Shown here piece by piece: positions 8,644-17,883 of a stretch of DNA of 40,290 nt (position 1 is the stretch's first letter; every line of letters begins with the position of its first letter). Origin of the DNA: JANQIV01 sp050117315. Its GTDB lineage: Bacteria > Bacteroidota > Ignavibacteria > Ignavibacteriales > Melioribacteraceae. Both the position numbers and the translations under genes were made by a program. Below the pieces are notes generated by a model. The model ran no database searches, was not told the DNA's origin, and worked only from the letters and a program-made list of their open reading frames with translations. The stretch covers positions 1-40,290 of the forward strand of contig JASFMY010000050.1 in assembly GCA_050117315.1 (NCBI GenBank), read 5' to 3'.

Positions 8644-9393
8644 TTATCCTGTGACGTGTGACGATAATTTATTAAGCGCTTCGTTTAAATCCGATATTTC
8701 ATCACTGGTTGCAACCGTGTAATTGTAAGGCACTTTTTTTGAAATAAGCCGTTCAATGTTTTTTGTTATTTCAACAATCGGGGCAACCATAAACCGGTTA
8801 ACAACATAACTGAATAAAACAGTGAATACTATTGCAGAAACTATTGCAATAATTCCCGGCATTACAGCTCTTCTTGAACGTATCTCTGCGTTTTTGCCTG
8901 TTTTATACATCTGCTTGTCGTTCATATCTATTAGTCTGTCTATAAGATATTTAATATCATTGAAAATCAAATGATAATTTCCCGCATAAAGTGATACGTC
9001 AATTTGCGGTTCCTTTTCCGCAAAAAGATTATGGCATAATGATGAATAATTTTTGTAATGAATAGCTATTGTATCTATTATTCCTTTCTCGCCTTTTATA
9101 GTTATATTTTGTTTAGCACTGTTAAAAGACTCTAGAAACAAACTGTCAGCCGGGATAATTATATCAATTGCATCTTTACTGTGCCCCAATAAAAAAAGCA
9201 GAACAGCGCTGTCTTCTCTTTCAAGAGATTCTTTCATTGTCTTAGCGGCAACAATACTTCCGTAATTTTCGTCCAAGATTTCATTTACATCATCCCCAAT
9301 GGACCTTAATTCTATTACCGACCAAATGCCTGCTGTTAAAAGAAGCAGGGCCAAAATAGAAAACCCGCTTATAATTTTTAATTTTAATTTCAT
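8644..9393 (-). CDS. Membrane sensor with periplasmic four-helix-type domain and HAMP, no output domain
   Basis: The 249-residue protein has a membrane segment at about 8-28, a helical periplasmic part at 29-175, a second membrane segment at 177-199 and a HAMP domain at about 200-249 (VAPIVEIT, then SDEISDLNEALNKL). This is the input half of a histidine kinase or chemoreceptor. The frame ends in two consecutive stops right after HAMP, with no kinase, cyclase or methyl-accepting domain. It is tightly joined to trkH. Either the output half was lost when trkH became adjacent, or it signals by direct contact. Neither is shown by the sequence. Confidence 0.8.
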   Translation of the reverse strand: MKLKLKIISGFSILALLLLTAGIWSVIELRSIGDDVNEILDENYGSIVAAKTMKESLEREDSAVLLFLLGHSKDAIDIIIPADSLFLESFNSAKQNITIKGEKGIIDTIAIHYKNYSSLCHNLFAEKEPQIDVSLYAGNYHLIFNDIKYLIDRLIDMNDKQMYKTGKNAEIRSRRAVMPGIIAIVSAIVFTVLFSYVVNRFMVAPIVEITKNIERLISKKVPYNYTVATSDEISDLNEALNKLSSHVTG

Positions 9394-9412
9394 TTTAGTG
9401 CCCTAAAAAAGA

Positions 9413-9450
9413 CTATTCTGATAATTTAGTTAACTAAGTTATCAGAATAG
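9413..9450. repeat. 38-bp near-perfect palindrome in divergent promoter region
   Basis: The 19-bp arms starting CTATTCTGATAA and ending TTATCAGAATAG differ at one position, which would be a G:U pair in RNA. There is no loop; the centre is TTAA. It lies 20 bp upstream of the HAMP sensor start and ahead of the divergent decarboxylase. It could be an operator for a dimeric regulator or a hairpin in the 5' leader. Confidence 0.6.
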
Positions 9451-9468
9451 TTCTACAAATAAAAGCCT

Positions 9469-9515
9469 CCTAATTAATTAAACTCGTTTTACCCTACGTT
9501 TGCTGACTAATGATT
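9469..9515 (-). pseudogene. Relic of a second ATPase P-loop
   Basis: On the minus strand this reads ISQQT-stop-GKTSLIN, matching the ISPRRYGKTSLIN of the ATPase at 6861-6906. The nucleotide match is strong: ATTAGTC, then ACGTAGG, then GGTAAAACGAGT, then TAATTAAT occur in the same order and orientation. Flanking sequence has decayed beyond recognition. The trkH/sensor pair thus lies between two same-orientation copies of the ATPase 5' region. Confidence 0.5.
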
Positions 9516-9674
9516 TTGAAATTGACACGCTAAAATCATTTTTCTTTTCTTAAAACATTTGGCAATCCATTCCCAGATAATCCATTTTAATTCTTAATTT
9601 CATTGATGATTATTGGAAACAATAATGTTAATATTATTGTAAAATCATCTTTTGCTAAAAATACTGGCCTTACA

Positions 9675-11132
9675 ATGGAAAAAAATCTAAGCAACACACA
9701 CGACATGCCCTATAAAGATTTCAAAAGAAACGGATACGAACTTATCGATTGGATTACGGAATATTTAAGAAACATTGAATCTTACCCGGTATTGCCGGGC
9801 ATTAAGCCGGGCGATATAAAAGCGAAAATTGATTCAAGCCCGCCGCTAAAGGGAGAGGACCTCTCCAATGTTTTTAAGGATATCGATAAAATAATTATTC
9901 CCGGTATGACACACTGGAACCATCCGAACTTTAATGCGTATTTTAATTCAACTGGTAGCGGTCCGGGAATATTGGCCGAACTGCTAAGTGCTGCATTCAA
10001 TATCAACGGAATGCTCTGGAAATCATGCCCATCGGCTACCGAGCTTGAGGAAGTAACTTTAAACTGGCTTAAACAAATGCTGGGTTTACCTGAAAACTTC
10101 TTCGGAATAATTTACGACGGGGGATCAAGTTCTACATTTCAAGCTATGGTTGCTGCAAGGGAATATATTCCCGGGGCAGATATAAAGACAAAAGGAACAA
10201 CAGGAAGAACAGATCTAAAGAGGTTAAGAATTTATGCTTCCGATCAGGGCCACTCATCAATTGATAAAGCGGCTATTATACTTGGTGTTGGGTTTGAAGG
10301 AATCAGAAAAATTGACATGACTGAAAATTACGAAGTGATTCCACAAAAATTGGAAGAAGCAATTAAAGAAGATATTCAAAACGGTTGGATGCCCTTTTTT
10401 GTAACAGCTACAGTCGGCACAACTTCAACTACAGCAATTGACCCGATAAAAGAGATTGCGGAGATTTGCAATAAATATAATGTTTGGCTCCATGTAGACG
10501 GCGCTCACGGAGGAATAGCAGCAATATTACCTGAGAAAAAGCATATTATTGACGGGCTTGAATTAGCTGATTCGTTCGTTGTTAATCCGCATAAGTGGAT
10601 GTTCTGCCCGATGGATGTTAGCGCTTTCTATACAAAGCATCCCCAGGTACTAAAAAGGGCATTCAGCCTCATGGCGGAATATCTAAAAACCGACCAGGAT
10701 GATTCGGCTATAAACTATATGGATTACGGTATGCAACTCGGAAGAAGATTCCGCTCGTTAAAACTCTGGTTTGTTATAAGATATTTTGGTGTAGAGGGAC
10801 TGCAGAAAATAATAAGAGAACATATAAGACTTGGGAAATTATTCGAACAGTATATTGATAAGTCCGAGCATTTTGAAAAGCTTGCTCCAGCTCCTTTGAG
10901 TACTGTCTGCTTTAGAGCTAATCCCGGCAACATGAATGAAGATCAACTAAATAAGTTAAATGAAAAGCTTATGAATGAAATTAATGACACAGGTGAGATA
11001 TTTATTTCTCATACAAAGCTGGGAAATAAATTCACAATACGTTATGTCGTATCAAGCTTACGTACAGAAGAAAGGCATGTTGTCAAAGCATGGGAGTTAA
11101 TTCAAAAAAAATATTTTAAATTAATTAAATAA
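9675..11132 (+). CDS. PLP-dependent aromatic/group II amino acid decarboxylase
   Basis: Counting from the ATG at 9675 (485 residues), the PLP lysine is K307 in NPHKW. The cofactor aspartate is in HVDGAHGG (about 275), and the ring-stacking histidine in SDQGHSSIDKA (about 193). A mobile-loop tyrosine (EYLKT, about 336) aligns with the catalytic Tyr of DOPA decarboxylase; phenylacetaldehyde synthases have Phe there, so true decarboxylation is expected. The LGRRFRSLKLWFV segment is diagnostic of the family. The substrate is probably an aromatic amino acid, but this is not fixed by sequence. An in-frame ATG at 9603 would add 24 AT-rich, unfamily-like residues; neither start has a clear ribosome binding site. 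Confidence 0.92.
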   Translation: MEKNLSNTHDMPYKDFKRNGYELIDWITEYLRNIESYPVLPGIKPGDIKAKIDSSPPLKGEDLSNVFKDIDKIIIPGMTHWNHPNFNAYFNSTGSGPGILAELLSAAFNINGMLWKSCPSATELEEVTLNWLKQMLGLPENFFGIIYDGGSSSTFQAMVAAREYIPGADIKTKGTTGRTDLKRLRIYASDQGHSSIDKAAIILGVGFEGIRKIDMTENYEVIPQKLEEAIKEDIQNGWMPFFVTATVGTTSTTAIDPIKEIAEICNKYNVWLHVDGAHGGIAAILPEKKHIIDGLELADSFVVNPHKWMFCPMDVSAFYTKHPQVLKRAFSLMAEYLKTDQDDSAINYMDYGMQLGRRFRSLKLWFVIRYFGVEGLQKIIREHIRLGKLFEQYIDKSEHFEKLAPAPLSTVCFRANPGNMNEDQLNKLNEKLMNEINDTGEIFISHTKLGNKFTIRYVVSSLRTEERHVVKAWELIQKKYFKLIK

Positions 11133-11357
11133 GTAATAGTCCCACCGTCCAAAAAAGTTGTACTTTTGGGACGCATTGCTCACATAATGCCTATGGTGTT
11201 GGTTTTCTGCTAAACGAAAGTAGAAGTATTCAAACCCTCTTAGAAAAGGGTGATTAAATTTTCATTAAAAAAATAATGGTACAAATAATTATAATAGTAA
11301 TCTCACTTGAATTCTTCTTTGCATGATTAAAACCAGTTTTTAAAGACATATTGAAAA

Positions 11358-11375
11358 TTGGGCAATAAAGCCCAA
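11358..11375 (-). terminator. Intrinsic terminator of the cold-shock gene
   Basis: On the minus strand TTGGGC and GCCCAA pair across a 6-base loop and are followed by TTTTC. It begins 17 bp beyond the csp stop codon. Confidence 0.7.
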
Positions 11376-11391
11376 CTCTCAAAATTTTTAC

Positions 11392-11604
11392 TTACTCGAC
11401 TAAAGTTACTTCCTGGGCAACCGGGCCTTTTTCACCCTCTCCCATAACAAATTCAACTTTCTGGCCTTCCTCCAATGAACGGTAGCCTTCTCCTTGAATT
11501 GAAGAATAATGAACGAATACGTCTTTGTTGCCTTCTACTTGAATAAATCCAAAACCCTTTGTTGAGTTGAACCATTTGACAGTACCTGTTGTACGCTCTG
11601 CCAT
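11392..11604 (-). CDS. csp: Cold-shock domain protein
   Basis: The 70-residue protein is a single OB-fold cold-shock domain with both RNA-binding motifs: RNP1 (KGFGFIQVE) and RNP2 (VFVHYSSI). It ends in the usual EEGQKVEFVMGEGEKGPVA stretch. Such proteins melt mRNA structure and act as RNA chaperones, not always only in the cold. The start is the ATG at 11604; a TTG one codon earlier is in frame, but AAAGGAG at about 11613-11619 fits the ATG. The gene has its own terminator and a 134-bp leader gap to the next gene upstream, so it is monocistronic. Confidence 0.96.
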   Translation of the reverse strand: MAERTTGTVKWFNSTKGFGFIQVEGNKDVFVHYSSIQGEGYRSLEEGQKVEFVMGEGEKGPVAQEVTLVE

Positions 11605-11738
11605 CAAAAAACTCCTTTAATAAATTAAAAATGAAACTATGAGCAGAGTTACTAACAAATACTTTATTGAGGTATTGCTAAAACAAACTGCTCTACTACG
11701 AAATCTATGAAAATTTTTAATTAGCACAAATAAAAATT

Positions 11739-12098
11739 TTAATTAGATGACGATTTTATCAATGCAGCAATTTGCTGTGCCTGCACCTGGTTATACTCAA
11801 AAGCAATCTTTTTATAATTTACTAAATCTATTATTGTACCTATAAAACAAAGGCCGCCTGTTAATAGATACAATATTCCCAAACCAATATGGTCAACAAT
11901 AAACCTTTGAATCCCGGCAATTCCCAAAAAACCAACTAATGTAAGTAGCAGAATTGTCTGCGGGTCTTTTCTTCTAACCCTGTAAACATTGGCAAATTGA
12001 AGCGCTTCTTTGTCATCCATGTTTTTTAAAATACTTTCAACAAACATCTGCTCTTCGCCTATTATTTCGGGCAGTAATTCCAATACCTTAGCAGCCAT
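11739..12098 (-). CDS. TM2-domain membrane protein
   Basis: In this 119-residue protein, residues 1-45 form a soluble helical N-terminus, followed by the TM2 domain: two membrane helices joined by a short turn (ILLLTLVGFLGIAGIQRFIV, then LGILYLLTGGLCFIGTIIDLV). The turn contains the usual Gly and Arg/Asp residues. The function of TM2 proteins in bacteria is not established. Its start overlaps the last 11 bases of the DUF2752 gene, with GAGG just before the ATG, so the two are translationally coupled. Confidence 0.88.
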   Translation of the reverse strand: MAAKVLELLPEIIGEEQMFVESILKNMDDKEALQFANVYRVRRKDPQTILLLTLVGFLGIAGIQRFIVDHIGLGILYLLTGGLCFIGTIIDLVNYKKIAFEYNQVQAQQIAALIKSSSN

Positions 12099-12426
12099 GA
12101 GTTACCTCGTTTTTTATTTTATTATTTCTTATCGATTTTATTTGTAATATTATAATTCTATAAAGAATTATAAAAAATGCAAAAAATCCCAGCGGGTGCA
12201 TATTAAACGAATTTACAATATCACCGTGATATAAAAATGAAATTGATCTTCCGATTCCGCAACCGGGACAAAAATCAATTCCCAAATTATGAAACGGGCA
12301 TAAGGTAAAATGCTGTTCCCCGTATGGATTTATGAAAAAAACGGATACAAGAACAGCAACCCACATTAACGCTTCCATATTAATAAAAGCACAAATTTTT
12401 TTTATATTTCCAAATATAGAAGTCAT
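12088..12426 (-). CDS. DUF2752 membrane protein
   Basis: The 112-residue protein carries the DUF2752 signature CPFHNLGIDFCPGCGIGRSI at about 43-62, with its CPxCG cysteines, between two hydrophobic segments (WVAVLVSVFFI at about 22-32 and PLGFFAFFIILYRIIIL at about 78-94). The role of this family is unknown; the paired cysteines could bind metal or a redox partner. It precedes and overlaps the TM2 gene. The start at 12426 has no clear ribosome binding site; an internal Met at residue 17 is an alternative. Confidence 0.85.
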   Translation of the reverse strand: MTSIFGNIKKICAFINMEALMWVAVLVSVFFINPYGEQHFTLCPFHNLGIDFCPGCGIGRSISFLYHGDIVNSFNMHPLGFFAFFIILYRIIILQIKSIRNNKIKNEVTHGC

Positions 12427-12531
12427 AAGTCTTTGGTTTTAAGAAACTTTAAATGATAAGACGCTTCTTTAAAATAAAAGTTTTTTGGGGAAGTGTAAAT
12501 TAAAAGAAACAGGCTACATTATAAAAATGAA

Positions 12532-15500
12532 TCAGCAATTTATCCTTTCGGATAGTACAGAATCAAATAATATTCTAAGGTTTGACAGGCTGTTTTCTTC
12601 TTCAATTCCTTTTATTGATTTCCTTATTTTATCATTCTTTTCAATTTCTACTACCTTAAAATCTTCCTTTAACTTTCTGAGAGTATTCCGGCCAAGCCCC
12701 ATGCCTCTTAAATGATCCTGAACACGGAAGAAAATTATTTTATGTTTATTATTATCTTTTTCTTCCAAAAATGCAAACCCGTAATTAAATTCAAATTTTT
12801 CGTCGGCATTAATTACATTTTTAACAGACAGCGTAAATCTAACAAACTTTTTATCTTTAATTTCATCTTTAAATTTATTTATAAGATTTAATTCAAACGG
12901 ATTTACATGATCTTCATAACCATCTTTTTCCACTATAACGTTTATATCACCAATTGTTAGCTCAAAGTGTTTTTTACAGAATTCTTGAAATCTCACACCG
13001 TAGGTGCAAGCGGAGATTGCCCAAGTAATTCTATAAATTCCGGTCCATGACCAATGCTTAAATAAGTTCATCCAGCCCCTGTTATCCGGATGATTATATT
13101 CATTTTCAAGTTCCAAATCCATGTAAACATCTTCCATTAGTTGGATCATGCTGTTGCATATATAAAAACTCTCTTTTCTTTCTTCGTGAGTTCCGGGAAG
13201 CCAGAATAATTTGCCTTGTTCAAAATCATGGTAGCTTTTGCCCGTAAAGCGATCAATGTTGTAATCTTCAAGTTTCATAAATTTTTCCCATTCAGGATAA
13301 ATCTGGCAATTAAGAAATTCAAGATTTTTATTCGTTTTCAATTCATCATAGATTTTATTGAGATCATGAATGTGTTTTGTGAATTTCTCTTTAATAACCA
13401 GCGAATAAGGATAAAAATGCTGCTTCATTTTAATAAAGTTCATTTCCATTTTTTCTTTATCATCGTATACCGAAAGAGCCTGTTTACCAACCTGATAACC
13501 TAATTCACGGTAAGCCTCAAATTGTTTTTCATCAAAGAATTGGTCAACAGTTGATTGATGCGGGAAGGAAGGATCGCTTTTTTTATACTCGTAAAGCAAA
13601 GGCGGTTCGTTTCCTGTTAGCGCCGTTTTGCATAAAAGCAAATAACCGATTTCTTCCTCGGTATTATTTAAACACGGGTAACGGATTATACCCATTGCAC
13701 AATTGCTTTTTGAGATTCCGTTTTCATCTAGTATTAGATTGGAAACATCAATATCGATTATAATTCCAAAATCAATTCTTGCCAGCCTTATTAAATTGGA
13801 AAGTTCCTTAAAAGTCATTTTGGGATCGGCAGATGCATTCCCAACTATAATATATTTACACCTCCTTCTTAATAATTCATATACCCCTAAATTTTCGAAA
13901 TGTCCGCCGTCGGTAATATTAACAAAGTCATCATCTTTTTTATAATCTCCAAGAATTCCTTTAAGTGCCAGGTAACCGCCGGGCTTAAATTTATGAGATA
14001 TTTTTGCAATAATTATATTGTCATTTAGCTTTTTGGGATTCACTGCCCAATAACCCAATCTTAAATTAAACAAAGCCATTAAGAATCTGACATACCAGAC
14101 ATCTTTCAATCCCATGCCAACATTAAATGCTGCTCCGGATATAGCCATTGCCGTACCTACATTTACATGATTATCAGTACTGTAATATTTTTCCGAATCA
14201 TAATAACCGGTCTGTTCCGAACCTATATATTCTTGAGAAAACACAAAACTTTCACCTTTTCGCAACACTCCTTCCTTGTCCAATGAACTTATCGCACACC
14301 ATTTATCTTCCCCGTATTTGAAATCATCCGGCAATTTTTTAGATAAATTTAAATTACAGTTTATTATTTGGTACGGAGCTTTGGAATTTTTAAGAGAAGA
14401 AAGTGTTAACTCATCATCATGATAAACATTAGAATACGGTCTGCTTTTTTCAAATTCACTGTTTCTAATTAGAAACGTTTTGCTTAAACGGTCTCTATAA
14501 AAATTATGAAAAGATATTTTATTTATATTAATTGATAATTCCGTTAATATCCAAACCAGTAATATTATTAAGCAAGTAAAAAGAATATTGTCCCAATTAT
14601 ATATTCCGTTACTTACCAAAGCATAATCTCCGCAATAACTAAAAAAGATAATCAACTTTGAAATGATAAAAAGCAGCGTTAAAGGTACAATCAAGAATAG
14701 AATTAGGTTAAGCAAAACTTTCGACATTTTGTTTTTAGCTTCCGTTGCAGAACCGGGTTTAAGCAACTTCGGGACAAAAAAGGCAACTAATGCCGAAAAG
14801 CTAAGCGAGTAGTGCAATTCGAAAAATTTCAAATATGCCGTAAACATACCGAACAAGTTTAATAAAAGAACTATCAATACCAAACTGAAAGAAATCGTTA
14901 GAGCATTACTGAATCTTAATCTTCTGCGGGAAAGTAAATTATATATAGGCCAAAGAACTAATATAATCAGTGTCAACAGTATTAAAGGCAGATTGAAAAC
15001 ATCAACCCAAAACGACCCTAACCGTGAATTAGATTTTTCCAATTTCTTTTTTAACGCAGTATATTCTTCAAAGGTTATGGTATCTTCCCTACATTCAAAT
15101 CTACTTGTTGCATTGTTATCAAAACAATCAAGCTTAGATTCAATTGCATTGTTTGTCGTTATTTCATTATTCACATCCGTAATGTTGATATTAAAATTAA
15201 TTTCATTGCCTGTGAAAGGATTTTCCATGCTGATTCTAGTTCCATAAAGAAATGTCAATAGGGCAGCAGCACCAAGAATATAAGGGACAAAAAGAAAGAG
15301 ATTTAATATTATTCCCCGTAAAACAACAAGCACTGCTTTAAGTATTCCGACTTCGGCAGTCAAATAATTTGAAAAATATCTCAGCGCCTGTTTACCGGTC
15401 TTTTTTCTTTACCGTTACCGCCGGGAGGATCTGTTTCCAGGGGGAAATTTTCAGGCTCCCATAGATTTTCTTTTCCGTTTGAACAGAGAAGAGAGTTTAA

Positions 15501-15839
15501 AAATGTGCCTATGTAACCGCCGCCTGATACAGTAGATAAATAGTCAACTTTTTTCAAAAAATTAAATTTGAACAGAGCTTGTAATAATCCCAGGTTAAAT
15601 GTTGCGCTTCTAATTCCGCCGCCTGATAAAGCTAATCCCACCAATCCCTTGGAAGCACATGGCTTAAAATCATCTTTGTTCTTTCCGTAAAGCAGTCTTT
15701 CCGTTTCTTCTTCGCCATCCTTACTGTGCAATAATCTTCGTTTTTTAATTTCTTCTAATTCTTTTTTGAATACTGAGTAATCATCATCGAATTTCGAAGA
15801 ATATTTTTTCTTTTTGGTTTCACTTTCTTTTTGTGCCAT
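12532..15839 (-). pseudogene. Patatin-like phospholipase membrane protein, split by one frameshift
   Basis: The first frame (15839 to a stop at 15381) has the patatin oxyanion loop GGGIRS at 73-78 and nucleophile S105 in LSTVSGGGYIG, then ends in KEKRPVNRR. The second frame continues the family sequence LRYFSNYLT, then five or six membrane helices, and supplies the catalytic Asp as DGGHFENLGVYEL (second-frame residue 485). One extra base in the run at 15401-15406 (A6 on the coding strand) joins them; total length is one base short of 1103 codons. The C-terminus has RGMGLG, which resembles the acetyl-CoA loop of GNAT enzymes. With the base restored this would be a roughly 1100-residue lipid acyl hydrolase embedded in the membrane. 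Decay and read error cannot be told apart here. Confidence 0.85.
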
Positions 15840-16070
15840 GATAAAAGATCTCTATGATTACTGTTTTGATAATTTCCTAATTATCTCAGACTTTGCGGAT
15901 AAATGATTTTTAAACACAGCCGGGTATATAAACGGAACTGTGAATTTTTTTCTATTCACAGAGTTTCTTTCGAACACACCAACTGCATAAAACTAGGATA
16001 GCAACAATTAAAACTAATATGGGTAAACACTATAAGCAAGAAAATAATTCTATTCTGAAATATGTAATAA

Positions 16071-17180
16071 TCAATTAATATTTATGCCTAATTTTTCCAT
16101 ATCTTCGAAAAACATTGCCGGCTCAACAATATTCGCCTGAAAACATAATCCATGTGGGTTAATTATTCCTTTCAATATTTGGCTTATAGTAATAACTACG
16201 GGAATTGCTGTTAAAAAATAACCGTCTTTATGTTCAAGCGACATTTCAAACTTTTTATTTTTTCTTTCAGAAATACCCTCTGCAATTAACTTCAGTTTTA
16301 TTTTATAAGGAGGTTTTGAAAACTTTTTGTTTCCCCATTTGAAAATTTTCACCAGTGGTTTAGTAGTAGCATCGCCAAAAATTTTATAGCTAAAATGCCC
16401 TATTGGAGCTGTAAAATCTTTGGTAAACCAATCCACGCCTCCTGCATAAAATCCGGCATTTTTCAAGTTTGGAAGCAATTCCGGTAATTGTGATAATTCC
16501 TCTAAATAATAGGAGGCAGTTTTTTGGACTCCTATTTCTCTATCGAAATAAATTTCCTTCGAATTTAGCGGTCCAATCCTTTTCCATTTACCTTTTTTTA
16601 ATATTGTCGGATTATAATTTTTTATTTCACTCATAAATTCCGACAAAGTAGATTTAGAAAATTTGTAGTTTCTCCAATCCGCTCTAACAAAACTATAAAC
16701 AAATGCGCTGTACATTTTATCAAATTGAGTACCAGCATACCTAATTAATGCTGAAATAACTCCCGGATGATATCCTCCGTCGGTAATAATCGTCAAACCT
16801 TTTTTATCTATTTCGCTTTCATACCTTCTAAGCATTTTAATTTTTTCCGGTGAAGAAAACTGGGTATCAAAGTAATTTGTATTGGTAGCCAGACATGCTT
16901 TTACAACATTTTCTACATAATCGGAAGTACTTGATGCAAGCACAAGGTAATCATATCCTTCTATTGTTTTTTTTATCCAATCATAATCTGAAGCGCTAAG
17001 ATTCACGGACGACGTTCTTTTTGCCCTGTATTTATCGTTTAACTGGTAAGCTGCTATGCTTGCTTTATCAATGTCCCTACCTGCAATTGCAATTTGAACG
17101 TCGGTTTCTTTTAATAGATAATCAGCTATTAGGTAACCCGTGTTACCATAGCCTCCGAGGATGAATATTTTTTTCGGCAT
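16071..17180 (-). CDS. Saccharopine-dehydrogenase-like NAD(P)-binding oxidoreductase
   Basis: The 369-residue protein opens with a Rossmann nucleotide-binding loop (IFILGGYGNTGYLIADYL, GGYGNTG at 8-14). The saccharopine dehydrogenase NADP-domain pattern follows: IAGRDIDKA around 32-40, LVLASSTSDYVENVVKACLATNTNYFD around 85-110 and TDGGYHPGVISALIRYAG around 134-150. The C-terminal half is the less conserved substrate domain. Family members include lysine pathway enzymes and many lipid or polyketide-associated reductases of unknown substrate. Neighbours do not help. A short open frame ends 8 bp upstream of its start. Confidence 0.82.
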   Translation of the reverse strand: MPKKIFILGGYGNTGYLIADYLLKETDVQIAIAGRDIDKASIAAYQLNDKYRAKRTSSVNLSASDYDWIKKTIEGYDYLVLASSTSDYVENVVKACLATNTNYFDTQFSSPEKIKMLRRYESEIDKKGLTIITDGGYHPGVISALIRYAGTQFDKMYSAFVYSFVRADWRNYKFSKSTLSEFMSEIKNYNPTILKKGKWKRIGPLNSKEIYFDREIGVQKTASYYLEELSQLPELLPNLKNAGFYAGGVDWFTKDFTAPIGHFSYKIFGDATTKPLVKIFKWGNKKFSKPPYKIKLKLIAEGISERKNKKFEMSLEHKDGYFLTAIPVVITISQILKGIINPHGLCFQANIVEPAMFFEDMEKLGININ

Positions 17181-17188
17181 TACGTTTC

Positions 17189-17326
17189 CTAATTTTCTTC
17201 AACTATTATTTCATTTGTTCCCACCGACTCAAAATATTTAACAGCATCCTCGACTGTTAATCTATTATCTAAATTAAGAACAAAGAAAAACCATCTCATG
17301 CAGAAAACGGTATTATTACTTAACAT
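17189..17326 (-). CDS. Possible small protein or gene remnant, 45 aa
   Basis: This open frame runs from ATG at 17326 to TAG, 8 bp before the oxidoreductase gene. The C-terminal half (LTVEDAVKYFESVGTNEIIV) has the balanced composition of a folded helix-strand unit, while the N-terminal part (RWFFFVL) is odd. There is no ribosome binding site. It may be the decayed end of a longer gene, or a real leader cistron. Confidence 0.3.
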   Translation of the reverse strand: MLSNNTVFCMRWFFFVLNLDNRLTVEDAVKYFESVGTNEIIVEEN

Positions 17327-17808
17327 TTTTGATTGTACTTTTTAATTTACTTTTCAATATTCCTTTTATCAACATCTTAGATGTTAAAAAGGTATTTGAA
17401 GACTAAGTGTTTTGGAATGTAGTGCAATATGTTCAATATTTTTTACAAATTTATTCAAGATTTTGGGGGAATGTCTATTAGAGATAGGGCGCTGAGACTA
17501 TTTTTTTATAGTATACACACTCCGAAATGGTTTTGGGAAAATTACTCATGCACCACTAAATGATGGAGCTAATTTCCCAAAAAATGCACTAATCCCTTCC
17601 CGAAGTTATTCCTCCTACGCCGTGACGGGATTGGATGTTTCCCTAAAGAAACCCAATTTTTTAAAAAGGTAGTTTTTCTCTTGTGCCTAATATTCGAATT
17701 GTCTGATGAAATACTGCTTTTCTTGCTACACCTAATACCAGCAAAACTTTTTTACAATTTAAAACTTTGCTTTTACATACTTATTGAATTATTTTTCGCA
17801 ATAGACGA
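17327..17808. other. Non-coding stretch with one dispersed repeat copy
   Basis: No credible gene is seen on either strand between the 45-aa frame and the attC-like site; short frames are broken and lack ribosome binding sites. The only recognisable item is a copy of the short repeat at 17508-17544. The stretch looks like eroded accessory DNA. Confidence 0.45.
17508..17544 (-). repeat. Dispersed short repeat, copy 2
   Basis: The reverse complement reads TAATTTTCCC, then CCATTTCGGAGTGTGTATA, matching 91-128 with one core mismatch. A CGGAGTGT word also occurs in the hairpin at 39999-40031. Confidence 0.4.
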
Positions 17809-17862
17809 ACAACAAGTGAACATATAGCCCGGATACACGCAATGCGTGTATTGGGATGTTGT
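17809..17862 (+). repeat. attC-like structured site upstream of methyltransferase gene
   Basis: Outer boxes ACAAC (17809-17813) and GTTGT (17858-17862) are complementary. Inside lie CCC/GGG and a 19-base palindrome ATACACGCAATGCGTGTAT (17833-17851), with unpaired bases on one arm. This resembles the R''/R' boxes plus imperfect hairpin of integron attC sites, although GTTGTGT departs from the GTTRRRY consensus. The methyltransferase ATG lies 21 bp after the right box, as in a cassette. Recognition is by structure only. Confidence 0.4.
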
Positions 17863-17883
17863 GTGTAATTAAAGAATCAAAAT

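Noticed and set aside
9603..9674. Upstream start for the decarboxylase
   Set aside because: The extra 24 residues are AT-driven and unlike the family N-terminus; the ATG at 9675 leads directly into the conserved region.
15395..15410. Programmed -1 frameshifting to join the two patatin frames
   Set aside because: The A6G run is not in the phase needed for an X-XXY-YYZ slip (zero-frame codons are GAA AAA AGA), and no strong downstream pairing is evident. A one-base deletion explains the data better.
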